This document shows, one piece after another, positions 1 to 13,814 of a stretch of DNA of 64,000 bases. The notes beneath the pieces are model-generated. The model made no database searches and was not told where the DNA came from. It was given only the letters and a program-made list of their open reading frames with translations. A program made the translations under genes and the position numbers. The stretch is from Diphasiastrum complanatum (taxonomy: Eukaryota > Streptophyta > Lycopodiopsida > Lycopodiales > Lycopodiaceae). The number at the start of each line of letters is the position of its first letter. Position 1 is the stretch's first letter. The stretch lies in the NCBI GenBank assembly GCA_029204225.1, contig CM055098.1:23191367-23255366 (forward strand), given 5' to 3'.

Positions 1-1596
1 CTTTAGAATCATATCCTTGCATACTATGGTTTCTAAATTTTCATTGTATTGGCACCTCAGGCTTACTCTCATATCTTTTTAAGACTGCTACTGGCTATAT
101 TTGGCGAGCTGTATGAGTTGACCTTAGTATGCCTGTTCTGCCAAAACATTGCCTTTGAGTTGCCAAAAAGTGAAAGCGAACCCAAAGATTAACTTTGAAT
201 ATCAATTAGCAGCAAGCTCCAGTTATAAGTCTGTGTCATGGTTTATTAGCAAGTGAACCTATTTTCCAAGGCTGGCATAAACTCCAGTAACCGATGCTGG
301 CGTCGGACGGCTGTAAAAAGCCTTCAGAAGTCTAAATATTTTAAACTTTAAAATCTTTAGAAACGTAATTTAGAAGCGTAGTACGTAAACTTCTGAGAAG
401 AACACTAACTGCATATCGATATTTGCTAAGGAAACTATAGGTCCACAACACGATGATTGCATTTTGAACTATGATGCGAGGGTTCTTTTGACCCCTCTGA
501 TGTTTTTTCGCTTCTTGTGGGTGCTGTGACTTGATATGTCGGTGTATCTCAGTTCTTCAGAATCCTGCTGCACTACCATTGCCCATTCTATGTGTATTGC
601 AAAGTCTGCACTGCAACAACAGAACTGGTGTACTATCATGAATAGCCACACATTCGCTAAGCTCTATGGCTCCATCGTAAAAGAAAGCACCCGATCAAGA
701 AAACTCTGAATCTTAGAGCAAAAATACCAAACTAAACCTTCCATTGGATCACTTTGTGTAATCAAAAAGAGTCTATTGTATATATTCCAAGTGTCGTAAC
801 ACATGGAACCTCCAAAAACGGGACTACCTTCATTCAATGCAATGATGTTTGACGAAACCAGCAATAACTGCCATCGTGTTTGTACTTTCACTGCTTATAT
901 CAATTCTAATTTAAGTGAGACTGAAATACCTTCTATGCAGTGAAGTTACAAAAAAAAAAAAACAGCTTATCTACACTTATCTACAGAACATGACGAAATT
1001 TTCCATCTGCTAGATAACGCCCGTGTAGAGCATTACCGCACCTTAGTTAAATCTAGAAGCCGAAGTTCAGCTCGCATCAACTTTGCCCGCTCAAGTTTGT
1101 CCCAAAAGGCTTAATCAGGGTAATTCTTCTGCCTCAGTAGTAACAATGGTTTTTCCAGAGAAAGCAACCATTCGCTTTGTAATTAGGGTTAGCTGCGCAA
1201 AATAATACCGCACTTAAAAAGGAGGGACTTCAAGGAAACGAGAGTCATCAAGCCCAGATTTCTAAAAGCCTTTCACAAAAGCCAAAACACAAAGCTTGTG
1301 TCAAAAGTCAGTAAGAAGCATTACACGATCAAAGTCATATTGAAACCATCCCTGGCAATTCAAATTCAACCAGTTTCGTGATAGTTGGATGAAAAGAGAG
1401 CACACAGAACAAAACATAGCATATTAACGGTACCAAAGATAAGTTTGACAAGTTACAAATCTCAAGAGAAAGAGTACTGAGTGAAATCCTGAACTGCGGA
1501 GAAGCTAGTGTTAGCAGAAAATTAAGCGCAAAAGAGACGTGAAGTGAGGGGGGATTGCCGAGAGCAGGGATAGAGCAGAGAAAAGGGAAACGGTTA
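1..1596. other. No gene recognised
   Basis: Only short open frames without recognisable motifs are present on either strand. Base composition is ordinary and no LTR, inverted repeat or RNA gene was seen. A single GGCGTCGGACGG string near 299 resembles the CGTCGGA motif of the CACTA-type region further right, but one copy is not informative. The segment ends where the left arm of the long inverted repeat begins. Confidence 0.5.
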
Positions 1597-1667
1597 AAAA
1601 GAAATAGCAGAGCGTGAAAATACAAACGAATGCAGCAAACCAGAAGAGGAAACCAGAAGAGGAAAAT

Positions 1668-1711
<44 letters not shown>

Positions 1712-2111
1712 TTCCAGTAATAATGGTAAGAGAATGAATTCTCTAGGACTCGAGGAAGGAAGGAAGGCACGACTCAGGAGGGTAAAACCCCAAAAGGTGA
1801 GAGAATGTGGGCAATGATATAAGAAAAAAGGATTTTTATTGATCCATGTTTGTCTTAAAGGGCGTTTGAACTGCATTTGAAATGCTTGAAAATGACGTGC
1901 ATTTAGAAATTTTTAGGGAGAGAACATGTGACTTTAGAAATTCATAGAAAAGAGAAGTTTTTAGAAAGAGAAAGATATAAAAGAGCAATAGAGAGGAGTA
2001 GAGATGTGCATAGGGGAGAGAGAGAGAGAGAGAGAGAGAGAGGCGCCGCTTTTTAATCATTTAGAATTTTTTTAGGGTTTTTTTAGGTTTCACAGGAAAA
2101 ATAGCAATAAT

Positions 2112-2229
2112 GTGAGGTGAGAGAAATGCTTCTTGGTTTCCAAGGGGAGGCTCGAACCTGGGACCAAAGAAACTTTGGATGCCAAGCCAACCAACTGAGC
2201 CAACCCCGTTGGGTGAGGTGAGAGAAATG
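2112..2229 (-). mobile_element. Short tRNA-derived (SINE-like) insertion with 17-bp target duplications
   Basis: The 17-bp string GTGAGGTGAGAGAAATG occurs at 2112-2128 and 2213-2229 and brackets an 84-bp insert (2129-2212). The right arm of the surrounding inverted repeat has the same site uninterrupted, so it serves as an empty-site control. Read on the minus strand, the insert contains TGGCTCAGTTGG (RNA polymerase III A-box, D-arm) and GGTTCGAGCC (B-box, T-arm) at tRNA spacing, with a GGGG/CCCC acceptor-like pairing. There is no poly-A tail; the 3' side ends in a small TTGG-AAA-CCAA hairpin. It is either a very short SINE or a retroposed tRNA-like gene. I see no functional anticodon arm that I would trust. 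Confidence 0.8.
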
Positions 2230-2292
2230 GAGGAAGAAACAAACGAAAGGGAAAAACAAAACCCCCAAACACCATGATGCATTTAGTGTGGG

Positions 2293-2420
2293 GGGCTCCA
2301 CTGAGCAAGCGAAAATCCCCAGACATGTAATGAAAGTATGATTAATTATCTTTTAGTTTTTTTTTTAGATTTTCAATTTTTTTTATTTCAATTTGTTTTT
2401 TGTATTTTTTTTTTTTGTAA
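2293..2420. other. Spacer of the long inverted repeat
   Basis: AT-rich spacer between the two arms with several T runs and no coding potential. It would be the loop if the palindrome folded. Confidence 0.6.
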
Positions 2421-2566
2421 CCCACACTAAATGCATCATGGTGTTTGGGGGTTTTGTTTTTCCCTTTCGTTTGTTTCTTCCTCCATTTCTCTCACCTCAC
2501 ATTATTGCTATTTTTCCTGTGAAACCTAAAAAAACCCTAAAAAAATTCTAAATGATTAAAAAGCGG

Positions 2567-2624
<58 letters not shown>

Positions 2625-2927
2625 CCTATGCACATCTCTCCTCCTCTCTATTGCTCTTTTATATCTTTCTCTTTCTAAAAACTTCTCTTTTCTATGAATT
2701 TCTAAAGTCACATGTTCTCTCCCTAAAAATTTCTAAATGCACGTCATTTTCAAGCATTTCAAATGCAGTTCAAACGCCCTTTAAGACAAACATGGATCAA
2801 TAAAAATCCTTTTTTCTTATATCATTGCCCACATTCTCTCACCTTTTGGGGTTTTACCCTCCTGAGTCGTGCCTTCCTTCCTTCCTCGAGTCCTAGAGAA
2901 TTCATTCTCTTATCATTATTACTGGAA

Positions 2928-2987
<60 letters not shown>

Positions 2988-3429
2988 ATTTTCCTCTTCT
3001 GGTTTCCTCTTCTGGTTTGCTGCATTCGTTTGTATTTTCACGCTCTGCTATTTCTTTTGAAAAATGACCATTTAATAAGTATGTTGAAAATTATCTAGTC
3101 ATTTTCTAACTTGACAGTGTTTTGTAATTTTTTTTCCACAAGAATTGAGCCTTGGCTATTTTGTGATTTGAATAATGTCAATCATGACTTAAAAACAATT
3201 GATATAATTTTCATTATTGACTATCTAATATTAATGGTTTTAGATTTTCAACAATTGTAGTCTTGATTTCACATTTATTATTATCATTATTCTATTTGAG
3301 TATTTATCATACAATCTCACAATCAATAGTCACAAAAGAATGATTAAATTACTTTCAAAATATTCATGAAAGTAATTCAATCATAATATTCACGAAAGTA
3401 ATATCAAATATCATGATTGATTACTCACT

Positions 3430-4720
3430 AATTGACCAATTTCTCATTTTTTTGGTTTTTCAATATTTTTTAAATTTTGGATTTTCAAGTTTTTCTAATT
3501 TTTGAGTTTTTCGATTTTCAATTTTCAAGTTTTTCAATTTTTTGGGACTTCATAATTTTTGCGTTTTTCCAGTAGCATTTTTCGAGTTATTTGATTTTCT
3601 TGAATTTTTTCAAGTTTTTTGGATTTTTTTTTAACGTTTTTCAAGTTTTCAATTTTTTCGAGTTTTTGGAATTTTTTTTTTTTTCATATTTTGCATCTTG
3701 CATCCGACGCCCATTTGAATTTTTGGAGTTTTTCAGCTTTTTCACCTTTTTCGACTTTCTCGCATTTTCCAATTTTTGAGTTTTTTTGCATTTTTGAATT
3801 TTTTGAGTTTTTCGAAATTTTTGCGAGCTTTTAAGATTTTTGAATTTTTCGAGTTCTTTTTCAATTTTTTCAAAATTTCACACTTTGCGAGTTATTTTTG
3901 CGTTTTTCATTCGAGTTTTTCTTTCAAAAAAAAAAATCAAGTTTTTCGGTTTTTCGATATTCCGATACCTTATGGTTTTTTCGATACTTGACATTTTTAG
4001 TCCCTTGTCATTTATTTCATACTTAAGATTTTCGATACGAGACTCGATATTTTTTGAATTTTTTCGAACCGTATCAACTCGAACAATCCGATATTTTTTT
4101 ATATCTATAATCAGATTTTTTTGATACTATATCGACTCGATTTTTTCGAGTTTTTTTTGAGTCACTGTAAATGTTTTGCCATACTTCATATTTTTTGATT
4201 CGTTATTTTTTCGATTCTAGATTTTTTTCGAGCCGTTAGTTTTTTCAAGCATCTGTGTATTCGAGTGATTAATTTTTTGAGCCTAGATTTTTTCGATGCA
4301 TAGATTTTTCGAGCCCTAATTTTTCGAATTTATTTTTTGAGTTTCATTTTTCGAGTTTGAATTTTTTGAATTTGTTTTTCGAATCTTATTTTTTGAGTTT
4401 CATTTTTTGAGTTTATTTTTTGAGTTTCATTTTCGAATTTATTTTACGAGTTTCATTTTTCGAGTTTGATTTTTTCAAGTTTATTTTTCGAGTTTCGTTT
4501 TTTGAGTTTATTTTTCGAGTTTCATTTTTCAAGTTTATTTTTCGAGTTCTCATTTTTCGAGTTTTATTTTTCGAATTTCATTTTTTGAGTTTTACTTTTT
4601 CGAGTTTTATTTTTCAAGTTTTATTTTTCGATCTCTTATTTTTCGACCCCTTATAATTTTCAATCCCCTGTAAATTTTTCAATACCTTATATTTTTTTTC
4701 ATCCATTGTCTTTTTCAATC
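3430..4720. repeat. T-rich degenerate minisatellite (TTTTTCGAGTTT-like)
   Basis: About 1.3 kb in which the plus strand is mostly T with evenly spaced CGAG or TGAG cores, for example TTTTTCGAGTTT and ATTTTTCGAGTTTCA. Units are clearest from about 4300 to 4640, with spacing near 16-20 bp. Strand asymmetry is extreme: long T runs on one strand and hardly any A runs. The phenylalanine-rich open frames here are a by-product of this composition. Before it (3059-3430) the DNA is plain AT-rich with no gene seen. Confidence 0.8.
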
Positions 4721-4744
4721 TAGTCTATTTTTTTCCGATCCAGT

Positions 4745-4975
4745 TTTTTATCCGACGTCCATTACATCTGCCAACCTCCATCCGACGCCCTCCACCTTCA
4801 TTTGCATCTGACATCCTTCCTCATCAGTTCCATCTGACGCCCTGTCTCATCAGTTCCATCCAACAAACCATCTCCGGTTTGCATCCAACGCACTCCACCC
4901 TCATTTGTATCCGACGTCTATTTGTATTTTACAACCATTTGCATCCAACATTGCATTCCATTTTCATCCCACAGT
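4745..4975. repeat. CATCCGACGCC-type short repeats
   Basis: Repeated variants of CATCCGACGCC or CATCTGACGCC, alternating with CATTTGCATC and CATCAGTTCC. The TCCGACG core is the same one that dominates 8960-9150 and 13320-13790, so this may be another piece of the same CACTA-type subterminal repeat family. The right edge cuts into the RNase H region of the neighbouring copia element, whose 3' end and LTR are missing. Confidence 0.6.
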
Positions 4976-7900
4976 ATTCTGCTTCAGTAGAAGAAAGTGC
5001 GATAGAGGTTTGCTTACGATTGTTCCACGAAATAGGACCGCCGTTGAAGAAGAATGTAAATCTAGATGTGGATTTACGATTATCTTCATCTCCTCCCCAG
5101 CTTGCATCAGAATAGCCACTGAGCTGATGAAAATTGTCGTTGTTGACATCTCCATAGCAGATGCATTGGTCCATGGTAGCTCGAATATATCTCATGACTC
5201 GAATAAGAGTCTTCCAATGGGTAATGTCTGGATTAGCCATATATTGGCTGAGTGAGCTTATAGCAAAAGAGATATCTGGTCTTGTACAGACCATCACGTA
5301 CATGAGAGATCCAAGTATTGATCGATACGGATATTCTCTCATCTGCTCCTCTTTTTGCTTGGTCTGGGGACATTGGTCCTTCGACAAATGCAGGCTTGGA
5401 TCCATTGGTGAGTGAGCTAATTTACAATTCATCAAATTGTATCTGTTAAGAACATTGTGAAGATACCTTTGTTGAGTGATGTAAATCAGTCGATTTGCTC
5501 TATCTTTGTGGATTTGAATTCCAAGACAGAAGTGAGCTTCACCCAGATCAGTCATGTCGAATTCTGAGAACAGCATCTGTTTTGCATCCTTGACCATTTT
5601 GGTATTGTTGCTAAAGAGCAACGTATCATCAACATATAAGGTGATGATAATGAAGGATTGTTGCACTGACCTTGAATAAACATTGCAATCAACAGTGCTT
5701 GGTTTGAATCCTTGTTCAATGAGGAATGTGTTGATCCTCTGAAACCAAGCTCTGGCAGACTTTTTCAAGCCGTACAGTGCTTTGTGGAGTTTACAGACAT
5801 GATTCTTCATGCCTTCCAGAACGTATCCTTCGGGCTAGATCATGTAGATATCTTCTTGTATAAATCCATTCAGATAGGCTGTTTGTACATCAAGTTGATG
5901 TACTTTGAGGTCGACAGTTGTAGCATAAGACAGGAGCATTCGAATCTACGAATGTTTGACAACTGGACTAAAAGTCTCACTGTAGTCAACATTCGGGATC
6001 TGGGTGAATCCTCGTGCTACTAGTCTAGCCTTCCTTCGATCAATTGCTCCGTTGGCATTATATTTGATCTTAAATATCCATTTGCAATCAATAATATTGT
6101 AGCCAATAGGAGCTTCGACTAATGACCATGTCCGATTTTTTATCAGAGAGGAATACTCTCTATCCATGGCTTCTCTCCAGAGATCAGAGTCTGGTTGGTT
6201 GAGTGCCTCTCTGACTATCGTCGGTTCCTGCATTAAGAGACAGGTAGACTCAGGAGTATACCTTGTGGGCTGTGTGACTTATGAACTACCCCTGGGACTT
6301 GTTGCTGGGTAGCAGCAACATCTTTGTCTGATTTGTTGTCTCGAAGTGGGTCGACAATAGACACGCCTGAGCCAGAAGCTCAAACTGTCGTGTCAATGGC
6401 AGGAGATGTAGGTCCTTCTTGAGCAATATCCTTGTCTTTGAGGTTGACAAATTGATCCTCGATAAAGACTGTATCTCGGCTATACAAGATTTGCTAGGTA
6501 TCAGAATCGTATAGCTTGTAGGTGTTATCAGACGAAGTATATCCGATCAGGATGGTCTTGAGACCTTGGAAGTCCAATTTCTTCCTTGTGTCTTTTGGGA
6601 TCTACGCGTAGGCAATGCACCCGAACACTCTTAGGGTCTTCAAAGAAGGCTTAGAGCCTGTCCACACCTCGTGGGGTGTCTTGTCTGAGAGGGCCTTGGT
6701 CGAACATCTGTTCTGGATGTAAGCTGCTATGGAGACAGCTTCAGCCCAGAATCTCTTGTGCTACGATGTATGCTATAGCATACACTTAGCAAATTCAACC
6801 AAAGTACGGTTCTTCCTCTCAGCTAAGCCATTAGACTGAGGACTGTAAGGAGTGATGAATTGCTGCTCAATGCCTTGGCTTTGACAGTACTCCTTAAACT
6901 CGACGGATGTATTCTCCACCATTGTCTGACCTTAGGGCCTTGATCATCTTTCCAGTCTCCTTTTCTGCACGCTCCTTGAAGATTCTGAAGTAGTTGAAGG
7001 CTTCTGATTTCTTCTTCATGAAATACACCATTGTTCTTCTGGAGAATTCGTCAATAAAGGTTATAAAATACTTGGCATCATTCAACGAAGGATTTTTCAT
7101 CGAGCCACAAATATCTAAATGTACAACATCTAGCGATCCTCTAGCAACATGCTGATGGCTTGACTTAAATGGTTTCCTAGTCTGTTTACTAACTAGACAG
7201 TCTTGACAGACATGCAACTCAACGTTTTCGCGAGGATAGTCGAGATCAAGAACAATAGATTGTCTAGACATTCGTTGTACAGCAGCATGATTTAAATGAC
7301 CAAGTCTATAATGCCAAAGTAAACCTTTATTTGAATTAATTGAAGTATTGAGAGCCTAACTAGAGGCAGAAAAGCAATGACTTAATTTATACAAGTATCC
7401 ATATCTCTTTCCGAGTGCTAGGATCTTGCCTGTCCTATCAACTACTTTGCACTGATCACATTCGAATTCTACTATGTGTCCTAGATATGTGATTCTGCTT
7501 ACAGAGAGCGGATTCATAGATAACTTTGGTACATACATGACTTTTGAGAGTAGCTTAGACTGATCATTTGCAAAGCATAATCTTATAGTGCCTTCACCTT
7601 TAATAGCTTGTGTGCTATTGTCACCAAGGTGAACGAATTTCTGAGTACTGTAAGGTGTATAGGAATTGAAACAACCAATGAGGCTAGTCATGTGCTGAGT
7701 GGCTCCGGAATCCAAGAACCAAGAACTGTCGCCAGATGCTCCTTGATGGTTGGTCATGAAGGCATCATGATCCGTTTTTTGAATAGGTTGTGGACCTTCT
7801 GCAGCTGCATTCTCCACTTGATTCGACTGCCCTTTGCTGTTGTTCTTTGCTTGAAGTATGCGGTAGTCTTGTATTTTGTGGTTGTTTCATTTTTCCCTTG

Positions 7901-8049
7901 GGAATCCATGTGGAAGAATTAGTCTAACTGATAGGAGAAACTATCAATGACTTAAGTATGAAAATCTGATATTTACAGAACAAGAAAACAATTACTCTAT
8001 CAACTAGTAGAGTCTTGTATTGTGGAAGCTTATCAAGCTATAAAAATAG
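4975..8049 (-). mobile_element. Decayed Ty1/copia element (protease-integrase-RT-RNase H)
   Basis: Minus-strand pol in copia order. Protease, with the intact DSGATQHMT active-site motif, lies at about 7356-7817. Pre-integrase and integrase are at about 6240-7271, interrupted by stops after about 6890; the DNGGEY motif is at the end of the first integrase frame. Reverse transcriptase is at about 5290-6233 with YVDD near 5620-5635, and RNase H at 4975-5290 with the SSTEAEY motif. The main gag domain is missing between the primer site and protease. The 3' end is cut off just after TEAEY and replaced by CATCCGACG repeats, so there is no 3' LTR. Several stops and frame breaks mean it cannot be functional as it stands. 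Confidence 0.88.
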
Positions 8050-8060
8050 CTCTGATACCA
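8049..8060 (-). promoter_or_regulatory. Copia primer-binding site
   Basis: Minus strand reads TGGTATCAGAGC, complementary to the 3' end of plant initiator-methionine tRNA, the standard primer for Ty1/copia reverse transcription. It abuts an LTR end (CCAACA on the minus strand), which fixes the inner LTR boundary at 8061. Confidence 0.9.
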
Positions 8061-8661
8061 TGTTGGAGAGAGAGGGGGAGAATAAATGACGAACATGAAC
8101 GAGAAATGCACTCAAACAAAAAATGTTCGTGCGCAGCGAAATGAGTTAAACACCTCTCTCCGTAAGCATGACTATGCCTATCAGAATGAACAGAACTTTA
8201 GGGACAGAAATCACAGTCATTCTAGATTACGTAGCCAAACATTTAATGGATGAAGCGCTAGATGAATAATTATTCGCAAATTGCAAGACAAATTATATGT
8301 CACGAATGATTCGCGAAGAGCTAGATTGTGCTCGACTGATAATTAGTCGCGAATGATTCGCGAAAGACAAGACTAAAATTAATCGTCTATTACCAGAAAG
8401 AACAACTAGAAAGATCAGACAAAATGAAGAACAAGCATAGCAATATTAACACAAATCGGAATGCAGAATAGAGAGTTGTATCAGATTAAGTATATCATGT
8501 ATATATGTTAATAATGCAGTAGAGCACAATACAATAGCGGACGAAACCGCATGCCCTACGAAGCTTATTTTGTCTGTAATGAGGAAAGAAACCTCTTCTC
8601 TTAGTCTCTTCTTCTCTCACTTGATCATCTGATCATCATCATCACTTGAATGGTGTCCAGA

Positions 8662-8731
<70 letters not shown>

Positions 8732-8760
8732 TTACAGGTGTGCAGATGTGAGAGTACAGA
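8061..8760 (-). repeat. 5' LTR of the decayed copia (outer edge uncertain)
   Basis: Begins directly at the primer site with TGTTGGAGAGAG on the plus strand, i.e. a normal CA-terminated LTR end on the minus strand. No second LTR remains for comparison, so the outer edge is only approximate. A 65-bp TA microsatellite (8664-8728) lies near the outer part. Sequence from 8250 to 8360 repeats TTCGCGAA-like palindromes (ATTCGCGAA, GATTCGCGAAAG). Confidence 0.55.
8664..8728. repeat. (TA)n microsatellite
   Basis: Uninterrupted TA dinucleotide run of about 65 bp. Confidence 0.95.
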
Positions 8761-8959
8761 GTGGATGTGCTGTTTGTAGGAGATCGTGAGTGGCTGCAAT
8801 CGTTGTCCAATTTGTTAGCGCAACTGCATGGAGTGAGCATAAAAAGGGTGCGACGTCAGCCAGTGCTGAAGTGAATGTTGGTGATGATGCGAAAAGTGGG
8901 TCACTCTTACGAATGGCCTTAGGATAAGATTTATAGGGTGCCTTAGCTTTTAGAGCACC

Positions 8960-9150
8960 TTCGGCATTCTGTAATCTGACGTGGATGTCAGATACTAAAG
9001 GACATCGGAGTCCGACGTCCATGTCAGCAATCCAAAGGCCTGGCCACGTCATCTGGGACCTATTGTCTGGGCCTGAATGGGCACGGACGTCAGAATCCGA
9101 TGTATTTTAAAGGCGTCGGATTCCGACGTTTGTTTAGTTTCTTGACTTCA
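8960..9150. repeat. Left cluster of CGTCGGATTCCGACG motifs
   Basis: Several near-palindromic units, for example CATCGGAGTCCGACGTCC, GACGTCAGAATCCGATG and GGCGTCGGATTCCGACG. These match the larger cluster at 13320-13790 and fit CACTA subterminal binding-site arrays. Confidence 0.7.
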
Positions 9151-9169
9151 CGCGATCCAACGCCTTCTC

Positions 9170-11470
<2,301 letters not shown>

Positions 11471-11479
11471 TTCTAATTA

Positions 11480-12200
11480 TATCTCATCCAAACGTGGGGG
11501 CCTCAAATTACCCCCAATTTGATCTTGTACGATCGTAGGAATCTCATCATTTCCATTTGTACCTTCTTCTTTCAACATCATTTGGAGTTTGGATGAGAGG
11601 TTCAGGTTCTTCCAAAACATCGCCAAAATTGGGTGGTGGTTCGTCGTGTGTATCCAATTCAACAATATCTTTTCCTTCAAACACACGTCGTTTTCTTGCA
11701 TTAAGTTGGATTACATACCACCATCTTGGGTCTATTCGATCTGGATGGAATATAATCTGCCAAAGAATTAAAAAAAATTAAGTTAATCTTATAAGATTGA
11801 TACATAAATAATTGGATTGCGAATATCAATGACATTGTAATTTTAGAGTCTCATTTGTTCGCAATGTCGTAGCAATACTAAAGTGTCATGAGAGTCCATC
11901 GATATACATTTTGTTGAGTCGATTTGAAAAAACTTTGAGTTATCATTTCTAATCATGGTGTTGCTTCCACGATAGCTGACCTTAAACCATTTTATGTCAA
12001 AAATAAAGTATGTGTCATTAGTCTTGTAATTGACTTTATAAATATGTCGCAATGTGCCGACATAGTCTAGGTCGTCCGAAAAATGACATTAGGGTCCCTC
12101 GCACTAGAACGACTCTCTTGTTGAAAGTTGGCCATTATACCATAATCATATGTACGTTGCTTGTTGTCAACTCTCTCAACATGGTAATGGTGTCCATATG
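11480..12200 (-). pseudogene. DUF4216-like tail of a CACTA transposase-region protein
   Basis: Minus-strand pieces in order. DYGIMANFQQESRSSARDPN (around 12080-12160) is followed after a frame break by LRHIYKVNY and DTYFIFDIKWFKVSYRG (11843-12052). A further break leads to IDPRWWYVIQLNARKR (about 11690-11740) and an acidic tail ending at 11477. The layout (a tyrosine-rich opening, a 'Y-x-F-x-x-KWF' strand, then a 'W-x-V-I' strand and variable tail) is that of the DUF4216 domain that follows TNP2-type transposases in plant CACTA elements. The upstream minus strand at 12260-12630 may hold part of the linker, but it is full of stops. The catalytic transposase domain is not present. Family assignment is by motif recognition only. 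Confidence 0.6.
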
Positions 12201-12639
12201 CCCACATGGCAGTGTATGATGTATACTAAAACACACAAAAAAAAAAAAAACAAATGTGTGTAATTAGAAATACTATTCATATATTGAGTAGTACAAAAAC
12301 AAAACTTCACAAAAACAATATTACACTAACCTTCCATCCACATCCACGAACAAATTTCCATTCTAATTCGGTCACTTCTTCTCTGTTTTTGGATGCTTTT
12401 AGCATCATATCAAAAACCCATTCACGAGAGCATTTTAAAGACAAAATCTCCAAAGGTTCGTCGTTCTCCAACGCCCTCCTTCTTCAATTGATATTTCTTC
12501 TTCGTTTCAATGTTATGTTTCTTTCATGTTTGGCTTCTTCATACCTAGAAATCCACTTTTCCATTTGTCCACAATTATATAATATGAACGTGTCAATTTT
12601 CTCTTTTAATTGAGGTGAAGTCTCTTTTGCACACCATTT

Positions 12640-13320
12640 CTTTGTGGTACTTCACCCTTAACACGTTCATCTTCTTATTCACACCACATGTTTGGACTTG
12701 CAGGATGCAATTGTGGTTTGTATTCCGACGTCAATTTAATTTAATTTAATACGATCGAGCATTAAATATTAATGTAGTTTGTTTGTTTGTGTGTATGCAA
12801 ACTACTGGACGTCACGATGACGACGAGTAGATTAGGTTTATAAGTTTTAATTGATGTGGTTTTTATTTGATGTTAGATCTAGAAAGACTCATGCAAAATT
12901 AAAGCACCAATTTTGTAATACATTGATTGATATTATGAATATATTATTATTGCAAATGATCGTGCTATATTGCCATTGCTTTTATATGTGCAAAGTTCTT
13001 TTTTCAAAAATTGCAATGTCGAATTTCGAGATGTGGATTGACGTAATAACCAACTAAGAATTCAAAACCATGTGCAATGTTGAATTTCAAAATAAGAATC
13101 AATATCATATATAGAAATCTAAATGAAAGCTATGATGTGCATAAAGCAATGCAATAAAGTATTGTGATTCATAATGCACATGAAGTAATACAATAAAATA
13201 TAGAATGAAAAGTAATTTAAGAATGAAAAGTACCTCATGCCAAGAACGCCACTCCAAGAACAACCCAATAAAAATACACGCGTTGTTTTTTAAGCACTTT
13301 TTATATTTTTTTTTACCCAA
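12640..13320. other. No gene recognised within the CACTA-type remnant
   Basis: AT-rich sequence with a small local duplication (AAAGTATTGTGATTCATAATGC / AAATATAGAATG near 13150-13230). This is where the transposase core would be expected, so an internal deletion is likely. Confidence 0.5.
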
Positions 13321-13790
13321 TTTGGGACGTCAGAATCCGACATCAAAACATGTCGGACACACATCGGTGGACCTTTTTTGATGATTCCGTCGGATTTCGA
13401 CGTGTATTTGGGACGTCAGAATCCGACATTCAAGTAGACGTCGGATGGATGTCGGATGGGTGTCAGACATCCGTGGACATTTTTGGGAATCATTCTGGAT
13501 TTACAAACGTCGGGACTCCAACATCTATTTTTAATGTCGCATTCTGACATACATGTTGGATCGCAAGCGACGTCTTTGAACATCGGATTGTGACGTACAC
13601 GTCGGACATCGCAATCCGACGTCCACGTCGGATTCGTCCTCATCCACCAGGAATTGTTGTTCCGGATTCCGGCAAGTTATGTATGTCGGATTGCGACGTG
13701 TTTTGAGGACATCAGACTTCGACGACCTTATTGCGACATGTTTTTCAGATGTTTGCGGCGAATTAAAAAAAATTAAACTCGCGATTCACG
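13320..13790. repeat. Right cluster of palindromic CGTCGGATT-type motifs
   Basis: At least a dozen units in both orientations, among them GACGTCAGAATCCGAC (twice), CGTCGGATTTCGACGTG, CACGTCGGACATCGC, CGCAATCCGACGTCC and TGTCGGATTGCGACGTG. Each unit is itself nearly palindromic. CpG content is far above that of the flanking DNA. Confidence 0.8.
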
Positions 13791-13814
13791 TCGCAAATCG
13801 CGGCGGCTGTTGTT

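Larger units (their letters stand above)
1597..3058. repeat. Long near-perfect inverted repeat (palindrome with ~128 bp spacer)
   Basis: The left arm (1597-2292) reads as the reverse complement of the right arm (2421-3058). Outer ends are AAAAGAAATAGCAGAGCG (left) and its complement (right); inner ends are TTTAGTGTGGG and CCCACACTAAA. By eye only a few substitutions separate the arms. The main differences are the lengths of two GA/CT tracts (1668-1706 and 2014-2042 on the left; 2570-2623 and 2932-2986 on the right) and a 101-bp insertion present only in the left arm. The same apparent peptide therefore appears on the minus strand of one arm and the plus strand of the other, but it is mostly translated microsatellite and I do not call it a gene. 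It could be a foldback or MITE-like element, or a recent inverted duplication. A transcript through it would form a very long hairpin. Confidence 0.9.

Noticed and set aside
296-312. CGTCGGA motif as part of the CACTA-type element
   Set aside because: Single copy, far from the clusters; chance cannot be excluded.
1614-1817. Arg/Glu or Ser/Leu repeat proteins at GA/CT tracts (also 2552-3098, 9517-9777, 15335-15808)
   Set aside because: They are direct translations of dinucleotide microsatellites, open in several frames on both strands at once.
3591-4656. Phenylalanine-rich open frames
   Set aside because: They result from the T-rich array; no start context, domain or codon bias supports coding.
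8061-8760. A paired 3' LTR for the 5-8 kb copia
   Set aside because: No second copy of this LTR was found left of 4975 or elsewhere in the window.
8617-8840. Tyr-Ile repeat peptides at the TA tract (also 62483-62782)
   Set aside because: Translated (TA)n repeat.
12254-12613. 119-residue plus-strand open frame
   Set aside because: It lies antisense to the CACTA-type coding region and shows no domain; the minus strand explains the composition better.
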